Assembly: GCA_900618425.1 (NCBI GenBank)
Contig: UZAN01039743.1
Span: 10,960 to 74,959 of the forward strand
Direction of reading: 5' to 3'
DNA length: 64,000 bases
Origin: Echinostoma caproni
Lineage: Eukaryota; Platyhelminthes; Trematoda; Plagiorchiida; Echinostomatidae
Both the position numbers and the translations under genes were made by a program. The stretch's first letter is position 1, and the number at the start of each line of letters is the position of its first letter. Shown here piece after piece: positions 10,933-22,629 of this stretch. The notes under the pieces are model-generated. The model was not told the origin of the DNA and did not search any database. It was given only the letters and a program-made list of their open reading frames with translations.

Positions 10933-13216
10933 AATCCAGTTTCGCTGTTGCCATAGATTAACAGTAGTGCATAACCACCGGTATTTGATCTTCAGACTTT
11001 TAACATGGCGGGCGTTTTTGTTTTTCGTGTACCAACCACTTCAAATCGGAGCAGACCAGAATGACCGTTTGTTGTCCTAATTCGTATTCATTCGGTTTGC
11101 TTGGCTCACCATTAATGAATCGAGACAGTTGATTGCGAGTCCTCTTAGATTTCCCAAAGTGGCGTTCAGTTCCAAAACCAGTTTTCAGTTGTTCTTGTAC
11201 CGACAAATTTGACATTTATGTAACCTAAGAGGGATAATGGGTTCATAGAGCAATTGGACGAAAGGCAAACCTTATCTCTCCATAGTGACAGGGCTTCATG
11301 GTGGTATCTACTATCAGTGAAATAAAAACCTCAGTTATCGTAAATTCCCGAATATAGTAGGAAAAATATACAAAAGACCCTCTTTTCAGACACCGTCAAG
11401 ATTTTCAAGTTTAAATGACTTCGTTTTGTTATGCTACTTTTGCTGTGCAGTTCAACGTTGAAGTAAAACCTTTGGTCACACGGCACTACTGCTTTTAGCA
11501 AGCGTAGTATGAAAACTGTCATATTGGGTTTACTTTCGAATGTCTATGTATTCAGTAATCTACTATTTTAGTGAGGGAAAAAGTGCACTCTGGACTGTTT
11601 TGTTGTCTTGCATGTGCGTGTGTGTACTCGCGCGTCGGTACCTAGGAGCGGTAAGTTAACGCACAGGAGGTTTAGTAAGATTATGCGCTACAGAAAACCG
11701 TATATCTGAATGTTCATTTATTCGCAGACCGTTACTTTTGGGTAACTAGGATTGTACTGATCCCAGTTACTCCGTACAACCTTGACCAATGAGCTGATCT
11801 TTGAGCAGGAAGAAATGACGATCATCAGCTAGGACAACTTAACTACCTCTACAAAGCCCTGCTTCAATATCTGTGATACACACGTCAGGTTATTATTCCT
11901 CCCACTCCTTGAGATACGTTAATTTCTAATTGTCGATCATCCCATGAACATTCACCTACGCTCTTCTCAATACACTCTAGTTGGGTGTCTAGCGAACATA
12001 AGAAACCCTGAATCCAAGTCTGAAGTCTGCCAAACGAAATATTTAACATCTGTTATAAGATACCGAGATTAATCATGGGTGGCATTTATATGAGTTGTCT
12101 ATGCAGTTTTCATGAAGTAGCTTGATGTTTTTTCACAGCGCATAGCTCAGAGGGACAAAAGATCGATACACAATCATATCTTCAGCGTAATAGGAAGCAA
12201 GAGCATCGACTCTGTTTTACGCGACAGTCAAAACAAACGCGTTCAAAATAGGTTGACATTTATTGAACGAGTGCGCGCACTCTACTCAGTTACGAGGTAC
12301 ATAAAAACTCCCATCAACTTATAACACAACGATGGCTACTGTTTACCGGTCTGTGAATCCAACATGTTTGAACAAGACACACCAGAGCATTGCTTGAGTC
12401 TTTACTTTCTTTTGGCAACACAGAGCTCACGTGTGCAAGTCGATACAATCCAAGAATCAGATCACGCGACGAACTAGAGGTCACGGTGCGGTCAAAAAAC
12501 TCACCAAAGGAGAACACTCAACGAGTGTTAGCTCACTGATAAATTGAGAGGCAGCAGATGTCGATAAGAGACGAAATGGTCGAAGAACCACTGAACGGAC
12601 GGTAAAAGAGCACAACAGTATCACGAATAATTAATTTGCCAATAGGAATGTTTAGTCATCTTGTGCAAACAAACCGTTTGATTACGGAACCATGAGTCCA
12701 TAAATAAAGACTTTAATTGCAGTTATTGGTCAAACTCGGGAAACAGTCTGACGTTTATCAGATTTGTTCTCCTCACCGCTGAGTGTTTCGGGTCTCATTC
12801 AAGGGATTTCATATGATATTGCTCCAGATCAAACGCAAAATATCTGTAGTAATGCACACTCATGCTTTGCTTCTATTAGCGGAATCCCATTAAAATGTAC
12901 GATTTCTCTAGTTCAACGGCTGCTGCTGATGCATCAGGTGTAAAATCGCAAAGCCTCTGTAAATGACACAATTAATTCTGATTTTTACCTTGAGAAAGAC
13001 TGTACATTTGATCGTGACATTCAGGGTCGCGCAAATTCAGACGGTGATACAAGAGGATGAAGAATATTGCAGGATGAGAAATAAAATTTGGAATAAATAC
13101 TCTTCACTCATAACTATTGATACACACGTTTGATATTTGAAACTGAAATGTATTTCCAAAATGAGAGTCATGTTGCACGAGTTGGATTCATATCTTCTTT
13201 TCTTTCTTCTTTTAAA
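10933..13216. other. Unassigned stretch
   Basis: No gene or mobile element is recognised. Short open frames on both strands lack family motifs. A short alternating purine-pyrimidine TGTGCGTGTGTGTACTCGCG tract lies at about 11611. Confidence 0.45.
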
Positions 13217-13314
13217 TTTTACTTCCTTTTTATTGAATACGCAATGATACAATTTTCAGGAAGGGGGATGCGGCCAATCAAAGGGCTGCCATATAATACA
13301 CAAATGGAGAAAGT
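13217..13314 (-). mobile_element. tRNA-derived SINE family A, copy 1, 3' part cut by an assembly gap
   Basis: On the minus strand this is the 3' body of the SINE seen complete at 38876 and 45140: the TATGGCCGCAGCCCCCTTCCT-like block, then TATTCAATAAA and the shared GGAAGTAAAA tail. The tRNA-like head should lie under the N run that begins at 13315. Confidence 0.7.
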
Positions 13315-14120
13315 NNNNNNNNNNNNNNNNNNNNNNNNNNNNNNNNNNNNNNNNNNNNNNNNNNNNNNNNNNNNNNNNNNNNNNNNNNNNNNNNNNNNNN
13401 NNNNNNNNNNNNNNNNNNNNNNNNNNNNNNNNNNNNNNNNNNNNNNNNNNNNNNNNNNNNNNNNNNNNNNNNNNNNNNNNNNNNNNNNNNNNNNNNNNNN
13501 NNNNNNNNNNNNNNNNNNNNNNNNNNNNNNNNNNNNNNNNNNNNNNNNNNNNNNNNNNNNNNNNNNNNNNNNNNNNNNNNNNNNNNNNNNNNNNNNNNNN
13601 NNNNNNNNNNNNNNNNNNNNNNNNNNNNNNNNNNNNNNNNNNNNNNNNNNNNNNNNNNNNNNNNNNNNNNNNNNNNNNNNNNNNNNNNNNNNNNNNNNNN
13701 NNNNNNNNNNNNNNNNNNNNNNNNNNNNNNNNNNNNNNNNNNNNNNNNNNNNNNNNNNNNNNNNNNNNNNNNNNNNNNNNNNNNNNNNNNNNNNNNNNNN
13801 NNNNNNNNNNNNNNNNNNNNNNNNNNNNNNNNNNNNNNNNNNNNNNNNNNNNNNNNNNNNNNNNNNNNNNNNNNNNNNNNNNNNNNNNNNNNNNNNNNNN
13901 NNNNNNNNNNNNNNNNNNNNNNNNNNNNNNNNNNNNNNNNNNNNNNNNNNNNNNNNNNNNNNNNNNNNNNNNNNNNNNNNNNNNNNNNNNNNNNNNNNNN
14001 NNNNNNNNNNNNNNNNNNNNNNNNNNNNNNNNNNNNNNNNNNNNNNNNNNNNNNNNNNNNNNNNNNNNNNNNNNNNNNNNNNNNNNNNNNNNNNNNNNNN
14101 NNNNNNNNNNNNNNNNNNNN
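13315..14120. other. Assembly gap (806 N)
   Basis: A run of N. The left flank is a truncated SINE and the right flank a retroelement tail, so the gap probably covers repeats. The long X-filled open frames across it are meaningless. Confidence 0.98.
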
Positions 14121-14460
14121 AGCAGTGCGCTTACACACACTAGCCACCGCTGAGGCGACAGGCATTCGCCTATTCAGACCAGAACTATGTACACAAAAAC
14201 GACTGGTTCAAGCTCTTCACTTGCCCTGGCCCCAAATTGATCATCAACATCACCACCACCACTAACAATCAAATCGCACCATCAACTTCACCGGAACATA
14301 GATACATAGGGCTTAATCCCCCCCCTCCCCTCTCCCCATCCCGAAAATGTGTCCCCACTAACAGCAAACCCTTATATGATCTGTACAGGTACGATTATGA
14401 ATCATTCGAAAACAATTGTTCGCCTTCGGACTTGTGTTCCGATGTCACAATGGGCTTATT
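14121..14460 (+). mobile_element. Retroelement C-terminal fragment (probably Penelope-like) plus 3' sequence
   Basis: The first 110 bases read TLATAEATGIRLFRPELCTQ then KRLVQALHLPWP, close to the segments at 39623-39720 and 17130-17220. After the LPWP end, C-rich sequence is followed at about 14390 by GATTATGAATCATTCGAAAA and TTGTTCGCC, again matching 39970-40010 after that copy's tail. The AEA..IR...PELC.QK motif fits the end of the GIY-YIG endonuclease region of Penelope-like elements; this is inference from motif order, supported by the separate GIY-YIG fragment at 50738. The copy is truncated on the left by the gap. Confidence 0.5.
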
Positions 14461-16727
14461 CTGCAACTGCCAAATTAAATGGCAAGTACTCCGTTGTGAT
14501 TGATCTATAATCCGGCATACAAAGCTACCGTTCCCTTTTATTTTAACAGCACAGTGAACTCTATGGGCCCGCGCACAGTTTTGCGGATCTGTGCAGCAGA
14601 GAGAAAATTGTAAAAAGGAAACGTGTATTATAATCCAATTTTTTTCAGTATATACTATTATTATCAAGATGCAAGGAAAACACATAATAGCGAACCAGTC
14701 CGAATTCAGTGTTTCATCCACCGCCTTATACATCACTATTAAAATCCCAATGTTTCGTGGTTGTATGATTCCTAAGAGTCTGAGAAAATATCACATTTCA
14801 GGTCCCAATGGCCCAATGTGACTCACACTTTGGTCATCACACTCAAACAAATTAAGCAGTAGCAATTACTTTGTCCAAAGAGCTGCAATGGACCAGCATG
14901 GTTTTCCACGTTTATATTTTGCAGTCATTTCGCAGTATAGTTGGCTATCATTAAAGTCGTGCAATTTCGGAAGCGCTTAGTGTGTATTTTCACCTGCTAT
15001 CTTAGGTACTGGACAGCAAAACATTGAAGCAATCTTCAGGATAGATTTAGGCTGCACTTGATTGTAATGCAGTGATTACTGCATTGCACCGAAACCGGAT
15101 CTCTGATTAGAAGATCCTTGTAGTAAACGTGTAACATGGTTTTATAAATAATTGTGAAATAATTTAACAAACAGCTCAGGCTAAAGTTGTACGAAGAGCC
15201 GAAACAAGTGCGATCGGTCTTTGTTTAACAGTCGACGACGCAAATAATGTTATTGGTGCCATCTTGAATAGCTACAAGTGCCTCATAAAATCAGTCATAA
15301 CGCCATTTATAAAAGTGAGTTGTTCACAAAGTGGTGCAGTGAGGTCAAGTTGGAGCCAATTGGTAATAAGAGGTCGGCAAATATCCAACCGTTGTATGCC
15401 TTTTTCAAATCTAATTATCTCAGTATCAAATCAGGAATTCCACTTGTCATTTAAAGTTTTCCAAGCATCCTTTTAAGTTTTCTAGCTAGCATATCCAGAG
15501 GTCCCCATCCAACTGTGAACTCATGAGATATCGTGGTCGGATAATTTAGAAAGTCAACGGAAAATCTCTCTCAACTTTCAGCACAATTAGTATCTCCTTT
15601 CTTCATCTACTATCACCCACTAGTTTTAGATTCAATAGGATATGTGCTGAGCACTACCGGACAACAGTATCAAAAAATCAATGATTACAAGTTAACCTGG
15701 TTGAGCGGTTGAACGGAACTATTTCATATGCTTGTGCATGGGATATCAAGCGACAGTAAGCACGTTTTATATAGATGATCTATGCAGTGCAGGCAAATCT
15801 ACCAGTAAATTTTCATTCACCAATATTTTCATTAACAGAGGTGGCGATAATCAGGATACAGTTCAATCCCTTTAGTTTTCGAATGATAATTATTTATTCA
15901 CTTCGATTACTCTATTCACAATATGACTACCAATCGGAGTTCACTTCTAAAGTTTTAAATTAGTTAAGACTTTCAAGAGTTCGTACATTGGTAGAATATC
16001 AGGTGTATATATATTCGAGGTCAAATGAAAGTGAACCACGAGAACACGATAAAAATAATGATGGTATGCACAGTGAATACGTTAGGTAACAACTTTTCTA
16101 CCAGAAGGTGTGCATCATAGTACCAACATGGCATGAAAACAACAACCAAAATGCGTTAAAAAGTAATACGTGTTACAACTAAGACAGGCATTAACACAAG
16201 GCGTTTGCAATTTTAGATTGTGTATTTGTGGTTGGTAGGAAGATAGAAATGCTTACCTCACGCATGAAGAAGTATGTAGCGGGATCAAGGGGAGGAATCA
16301 GAAACAGATTCACACAAGTCAACGTGGAATGCATCAACTGGATGGATACAATGTTCGAAGAAGTCAACTTGGTAAATAAGCTCGTATTTGATGCATCATT
16401 TATCAGCCAGATACAGTATTCTTTTATCAGTCCCCAGATAAAATGAAGGTCACCACATAGGTGCAGCCACATTCGACTACAAAAAGGAAACCAACTTATT
16501 TACACATCCCTTTAAATGCAACATATTATTTGCAGTGATGAGTAGGGCTCCCCGGAATTGATTCAAGAACACATGCAGCTGATATGCGCATAAGTTACAC
16601 TTCTTAACCAGTTTTCTCATTGGAAATAAAATACAAGCTACCGGTGAACATGACGTTGTTCTCCACCTACCAATTGGTGTTCCTGTGGTTCCAACCGACG
16701 CATTTTTACACATCAGTTTGCAATGAA
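14461..16727. other. Unassigned stretch
   Basis: Nothing recognisable. A short hairpin (AATGCAGT/ACTGCATT, loop GATT) lies at about 15068-15087. Open frames overlap on both strands and lack motifs. Confidence 0.45.
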
Positions 16728-16963
16728 CAGCAGATGGGGCGAAACCATAGTCACGAAGAGCTGATGTCCAGTGATGGTAACCGGTAAAGTAAACCCTGGG
16801 ACCACATAAGTCCCCGACAGTCTAAGCGTGGTGTTGAACTGGACGAAGGCAAAGCTGTCTACCACCAAAGTTGAGTGGCGGTGTCGGGGTTTGAACCAAG
16901 GAACATAGGGTCCAAAGCACGCCGGCGACGGCGACCAAACCACTGCGCCACCATCATCGCAAA
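16728..16963 (-). mobile_element. tRNA-derived SINE family B, full copy with a 9-bp target duplication
   Basis: On the minus strand the element begins with a tRNA-like head: box A TGGCGCAGTGG (16950-16940) and box B GGTTCAAACC (16897-16888), the internal RNA polymerase III promoter. The unrelated body runs to 16728. The 9-mer TGCAATGAA lies on both sides (16719-16727 and 16964-16972), as expected for a target-site duplication, so the 236-bp element is probably complete. Its head differs from SINE family A. The element encodes no protein and would have been moved by a LINE enzyme. Confidence 0.8.
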
Positions 16964-17009
16964 TGCAATGAAGACTACAAACTCAGCTGGCTAAGTCGCG
17001 GATGGAAGA

Positions 17010-17230
17010 GAACCGGGGGACGGCAATCACGATTTACTTGGTCAAAACGACGTATGTCAGATTAAGTGATGCGGTCAGACCCATATGCACGATCACCGGA
17101 GTGAGATCAGAGCAGGTCAAGCATCGCTTACTGTCAACAGCTGAAGCGATCGAGATTCGCGTGAACAAAGCCTCCTTTTGCGTTCGAAAACAGTTTGTCA
17201 AAGCTCTAGCCTTACCGTGGACAACCATGA
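17010..17230 (+). mobile_element. Retroelement C-terminal fragment (probably Penelope-like), diverged
   Basis: The plus frame contains LLSTAEAIEIRVNKASFCVR followed by KQFVKALALPW, the same motif order as at 14121 and 39623. The frame is open for about 80 codons but the N-terminal part has no clear match. It ends soon after the LPW motif. It is probably a dead fragment of the same retroelement group. Confidence 0.45.
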
Positions 17231-17249
17231 ACGATAGAATGACATGAGG

Positions 17250-18920
17250 CCTGTTACAAAATGAGTGTTAAAGCCCATATGCATTTGATTCATTCGATAA
17301 TGCATACGACATTTGCAGCATGACTTGAATTCCCATACACCCCTTACAATATTATCCTTACACACACGCATACACAAACAGAAATGATCTACTTATTCTG
17401 TTTCTTGGATTCAATAAAATGAGAGATGTTTAAGATAAATGGAGTTTGGTTTGAAATTTTATGACGGTAAACCTGGTGAGGCATATAGCAAGTGTTTTCA
17501 GATGCACAGAAAAACAAACCGTCCGGTGAGTTGGATTGCCATCAAATATTCCCTGAAATAAGATATAGAAAATAGAACGAATGACAGATATGTGCGCCTG
17601 CAAGCGCGGGACAAACACATTTTCTGAACTTATCAGCCGAACTGCATGTTTTCGTTCTTATTTTCACTTTTCATTGATCATCCATGTAGTTCAGTTGCTT
17701 CACTTTCGGTAATCCACCCGAAGATTTACCGAACATTTAGACCATTGTTTTGCTACATCCTCTCCTTCACTTATCAGCACGAGGATTCGGTGCGCTTACA
17801 TTGTTTTTATCACATCCGACGTGATGTAAAACTCCTCGTTACTAAAGGCGCCAGTGTAATCGATCGGTGTCAACGGATATTTTTTCTGCTAAGGATTTGC
17901 TCGATCAAATAGCATCTGGTTCCATCCATAAAAAGAAGTTCATTTTTACACAAATCCCTTTGTTCCTGACATCGGTCCGCTTTCTTTGGAGTAGGGGGGG
18001 AGGGGTGCTACGCCGATCGTTTCAAACTGATCATGTTACACAAACGCCAGCGTGTTCGATGGAATAGGTATTGCGGTTGGTTCTCAACAAGGATGAAATA
18101 GCTGTGTAATCGAGTCAAGTCTAAACAAGTGTATAATTTATGCACTCCGAAAGGAGAATATTCTACAACTTCCGTGTATTCAAGGCCGTTTTTGTGGGCG
18201 GGTGGCTCTGCCTAACGAAAGCACCTGATAGATAGGGGTTGTTAGCTAGATTTTTTGTGTCCACCTTCCCTTGCGGTAATACTACGGGAGGCAAGTATGT
18301 TCTTGGTTATCAGTATTTATTCAATAATTGTTACCATGAAGAAGGGAAAATGTTATTACAGCTCATCAGGCAGGATTGCAATAGATTTGAGCTTCCTCGC
18401 TTAGATGCGATATTTTCTGTGATGATATTTACTGTTACTCGTTCACCCTTTTCGGTTGTGCGTACTTATTCCTAATAATTGTAGCCTAACTCGAGAAATG
18501 ATCTTTTCGGTTTATCTTACCGTCGCTGTCGCTTATTCGTGGTGAAATGGCAGTGATCTCAGTTGTGTGATGCCGTGTGCCTGACACATTGGTCAAACTC
18601 AGCTGGTGTGAACCGTTATTCGAAACAAAAAATTACAAAACACTATTCTTCAACCCTCACACAGTACACCACCTCAAATGCACTGAGGTCCTGATGCTCC
18701 GAACCATAACCACCATAATCACTCCATCAGAGCAGTAAAAAAATTTAAGAGGTCCGGCTGTTTGCAATGTTGTCTTACCTCAATAGCACCAAATTATGAA
18801 AAAAATATTTGCAGTGCTAATATGGTTGTTGTACATACCATGCGAGCTGTCCCATCGCTGGCTTTCTCATTGTTGTACATCTCAGCCTTAACGGAATGGC
18901 AAGGGGCGTGTGGTTCACGA

Positions 18921-18951
<31 letters not shown>

Positions 18952-19883
18952 AGGAATCGATTTATTCGTAACCAGATTTAAATATCCCGTTTATCATACT
19001 CGAATCATTCTATCTATGTATCTATTAACATTCACAGGAAAAGCAACAATCGGTCTGATGACTTTCATACTGGAATACATTATCAAGCGGGAATACGAAA
19101 ACAGTTGCCCCTGATTTGCCGATTGCTTGGATTGAAGATGAGTAAAATTCCAAGATAGGCTGGTACGGGTCAACGCAGTCCACCATGGCTCAAAGTAACT
19201 ATAGTCTTTGGCGGGCCATATCACATAATGAACATACACGAGCACACACACAAGTGCTACGGTATGCATGTGTGTATGTGTGCATACGTGTACACAGCGT
19301 AACATTTTTGACTCACGAATGAATTCGTCGGAACGATCGATACAACGCCCATGGTGCACCTATTCACGCCAGTTCCGTATGTGCCTATGAGCTGAGTGCC
19401 ACTTTGCGTAAGTCTTTTTGTATGGCGTGGGTGGCTGGTGTGCTGCGCTCTGGGTGGCTGTTTGCTGTGACTGAAGATCGACTGTGTATCGTATACTGTT
19501 ATTAGCTTCAAGGAAAGTGCGTGGGCCCTCTCGCACACACACACACATGAACACAAAGTGGCGCTCGTGTCATACAATTGTGCACTGGATACATACTCGT
19601 CCTGCAACACCACCGGCAAGCGAACCGGAGGAGGGGTCGAGTTGTGAAGGACGGAAGGAAGAATAGACATCAACCTGTCAGAGTTGAACTCTAAAGGTCT
19701 TTCCTGTTCATCAAACTGACCCTGTGAAGTCGTTCAACCGAAATTTTATGCATTACACAATTCTTAATGGATTATGTTAGACGGCTGAGCAGTAGGTGTG
19801 TATCTTGTTTCAATCGATGCTTGTGTGCATGACGATTTCGAGGCTCCCCATTCAAATCGAATAAATCATACAACTGTTTTGTG
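17250..19883. other. Unassigned stretch upstream of the gene at 19911
   Basis: No gene or known element is seen. It contains an (AC)n microsatellite at 18919-18952 and a smaller AC-rich tract at about 19530-19550. The 5' untranslated part and promoter of the downstream gene must lie towards the right end, but I see no convincing TATA box or initiator. Confidence 0.45.
18919..18952. repeat. (AC)n microsatellite
   Basis: An AC dinucleotide run interrupted by a short CGCGCG segment. Confidence 0.95.
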
Positions 19884-19910
19884 TAACTTAAATCCCTGAC
19901 AAACTTCGTG

Positions 19911-21260
19911 ATGCCTTTGCACGGATATAGGGGAAGAAAGCAAAAAAGCTACACCAATGAGGCTGGGATGCCCATTGACCAAAAGACCAGACAGATAGTG
20001 TTTTACGAATGTGATGTGGAAACCGTGAAACGAGTACATTTAAAAACCGGTGAGAACTTTTCCCGGGAAGGAGCGAATCAAGTTTTCGAACGAGGATTTC
20101 GTAAACGCCAGGCTCGCACTGTTCTCTACTGCCTCACAGATCGAATGCGATTTAAGAAACAGCACACAATCGGGCACACTCCGTTTCGGAAGCAGTTGAC
20201 CTATCGGGAAATAAAACATTTCTTCGTATTTCCTTCCAACCCGAATGTGTTTATGTTGTGTGTGGTGGATGAAGTGACCGGGAAAAAGTTGTATGAAATG
20301 TATCGTTGTCGTCCGGAAGATGTGAACACTATCTGTGATTTGACATTTAAAGCGTCCACCGATCCGCAAAACATACTTCGAGATATCACACCCCTGCGTC
20401 AATTATCTCTTTCATCCGGAAATTTTGGAACCGAACCGTCAGGTATGGACTACGAAAATTCACGGCAATCTAGCATGGAACAAATGACAAATAATCGTGA
20501 TGTGGTGAACTCTGCCCCGGATTATAACATCCGTATCCCGGGAGGTGATCTGATTGATCGTGAATTACAAAATGGTCATGGTTCGGACAGTCCAATCCCA
20601 TTCGACAATGATGGCTCCAACATTCGGCAACGCTCACCTTCACCACCGCGTTTAAAAAACACAAACTCAATCTATCCTACTGATATGGAATCAAAAATCA
20701 AAGGTGTATACAGTTGCTATGAATTAGTGGAACCAAAATCGACACGTCACAATACGATAGACCGAGTGGATTCAGATGTTGACTCTTTTGATTATACAAC
20801 TCGTTTGAAGTATCCGCCTGTCATGAATGGCATGTCCTCAAGTGGACGATCATTGACACGAACAGAAGTAAACTTATCCAACCCTCGTGGCTACGATCCG
20901 TACGAACTCAGTCCTAATAAGTATCTTACTGTACAAGCTCTACCCAATCGCTACTCCCCGGTCAATCAGGACAAAAACGATACTCGCATTATAATCGAAC
21001 GAGATCCGAGCATGAATCCGTCAGTTCGAAAAGCCCGGTCAGCCACCAACTTGAATTGGGGAGATGAGGTAACCTATATCAGTTATAATCCGGTACAAGG
21101 GACGAATGTCTCCGATAGCGGTCCAATGTACATGTATATAACTCGATACGAAAGCTCTCGAGATTTGACATCGCTCGGACCAAACTACTCGATAAATACA
21201 CGCTCCTCACGATCGTACACAGGTAATCAACAACAGTACACGAACTGGTATTGTGAATAA
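19911..21260 (+). CDS. PH-like-domain protein with a long low-complexity C-terminus (449 aa), single exon
   Basis: This is the only clearly real gene. The ATG at 19911 is the first after an in-frame stop at 19884; a GTG at 19908 adjoins it but is unlikely to be used in a eukaryote. Residues about 28-150 form an alternating strand pattern ending in a helix: RTVLYCLTDRMRFKKQ, LTYREIKHFFVFPSNP, VFMLCVVDEVTGKKLYEMYR, then PEDVNTICDLTFKAS. This is what a PH/PTB-type fold looks like, and from memory it resembles a PH-like domain family described from trematodes. Residues about 160-449 are rich in Ser, Asn, Asp and Tyr and look disordered, with basic phosphorylation-like sites (RKARSATNLNWG) and tyrosine motifs (YDPYEL, YISYNP). 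No signal peptide or membrane segment. It may be a cytoplasmic adaptor, but that is inference. There is no intron in the frame; a 5' untranslated intron cannot be excluded. Confidence 0.9.
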   Translation: MPLHGYRGRKQKSYTNEAGMPIDQKTRQIVFYECDVETVKRVHLKTGENFSREGANQVFERGFRKRQARTVLYCLTDRMRFKKQHTIGHTPFRKQLTYREIKHFFVFPSNPNVFMLCVVDEVTGKKLYEMYRCRPEDVNTICDLTFKASTDPQNILRDITPLRQLSLSSGNFGTEPSGMDYENSRQSSMEQMTNNRDVVNSAPDYNIRIPGGDLIDRELQNGHGSDSPIPFDNDGSNIRQRSPSPPRLKNTNSIYPTDMESKIKGVYSCYELVEPKSTRHNTIDRVDSDVDSFDYTTRLKYPPVMNGMSSSGRSLTRTEVNLSNPRGYDPYELSPNKYLTVQALPNRYSPVNQDKNDTRIIIERDPSMNPSVRKARSATNLNWGDEVTYISYNPVQGTNVSDSGPMYMYITRYESSRDLTSLGPNYSINTRSSRSYTGNQQQYTNWYCE

Positions 21261-21347
21261 AGCAGATGTTTTTCATCCTACACCAAGCTTCTGATTTTAA
21301 TTTCGCTCTGTCAAATGTGAGTACCGCCACAATTGAAAACCATTAAA
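21256..21347 (+). promoter_or_regulatory. Polyadenylation signals after the PH-like gene
   Basis: An AATAAA hexamer at 21256-21261 overlaps the TAA stop codon, and an ATTAAA lies at 21342-21347. The second is the more usual distance from a stop codon, so it is the likelier signal. Confidence 0.45.
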
Positions 21348-21349
21348 TG

Positions 21350-22629
21350 CCAAACAGGTACACACGGCAGATCCTTTCGACTATTTGAATTTCATTTTAT
21401 TCTATTTTTGACGTTTTTGGAGCCTTGTTCGTAACTTTGAAAAATACTGGTGCGCTGAATCCCTTCACAGCTTTGTTTGACTGAATCAAGGCAAGGCTAA
21501 TACAGACGTCTCAGAGTGGATATGGAACAAAACCGCCCGTATTTATACTGTGTTCATAATTTTCCTGTACATGTACTCACTCACTACGCCACTAAACAGC
21601 TGTTTATTGCATTGTGAATGAAAAAATCATTACTTATATCGGAAATATCTCCCCATTTGTTGAGATTATTCCTTCTCGGAGGGCAGGGCCCTGGAACAAT
21701 GAAGAGTTAAAAATTGTGAAAGCAAATATAGGAAAGCGCAAAATACATCACAACGTTAACTATGTTCGACAAAACATCAGGTGTAGTATTATTTCCGTTA
21801 AGACATCTTCACATTGAAATGCACGCATCTGTACAAATTTACTTCCTGTTAACTGCGGATCATTATTGACACGGAAAATGTGTCAGAAAGCCGTATGCTT
21901 ATCCGTAAGGCTCATTATATTGAGGCCTGAGAAATCACCATCTGTACATCATTCGATAAGCTGAGTATTGGTTTTCAATGTATCCATAAATGTTGAAAAT
22001 TTTGAATCTCAAACCAAACCGCAACAATGAATATACCTGTATTGTGTCCATACTGCCTTAGACATCCCGCTGGATTGTTCTAGAGCCACCAATTCATTCG
22101 CACAGGGGTGATGAGTTGCTTTGAATAATGCAACTGGAATCGAGTCATTCTTCAAACTTGTTTGACCCTCTAGAGATTGATTTGAAAAGGACCGCATGAC
22201 CACATACAACTACAAAAGGCCTATATGAATATAAAAGTCCGAAACACGGGTTTACACAATGTATCCATGGTCATTTTGCTCCATCTGTACATGTGCATAC
22301 TGCAGTCAAAGTGATATATATATATATATATGTATATGCAAAGCCATACTTCTGACTTCTGTATTCAAATTTGTGACGGGAGAACGGTGTTTTGAAAGAG
22401 CTTATAGATCACTTTTTACGCAGCCCAAAGTTTCCAGCAGAAGGCAAATAGAAAATGGTGTAGTTGACTAAAACAATATTTTCTGGTGTGGTAAGTCAGT
22501 AAACATTTAATCTTACTCAATTAACGGTATTAATTATTAACCTGCTGTGAGTTAGCCTAATTCTATAGACAGGAAAACTGTAGAGCAAATTTATATATCG
22601 CAAGGGTTTGCACAAAAATCACTGTTTCG
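21350..22629. other. Unassigned stretch with a (TA)n run
   Basis: No gene recognised. A (TA)n run lies at about 22314-22331. Open frames at 21614-21817 and 22259-22471 have no motif support. Confidence 0.45.

Noticed and set aside
13130..14165. Open frames of about 295-337 codons
   Set aside because: They consist almost wholly of the N run at 13315-14120. The same applies to frames across 30020-30701 and 49653-50092.
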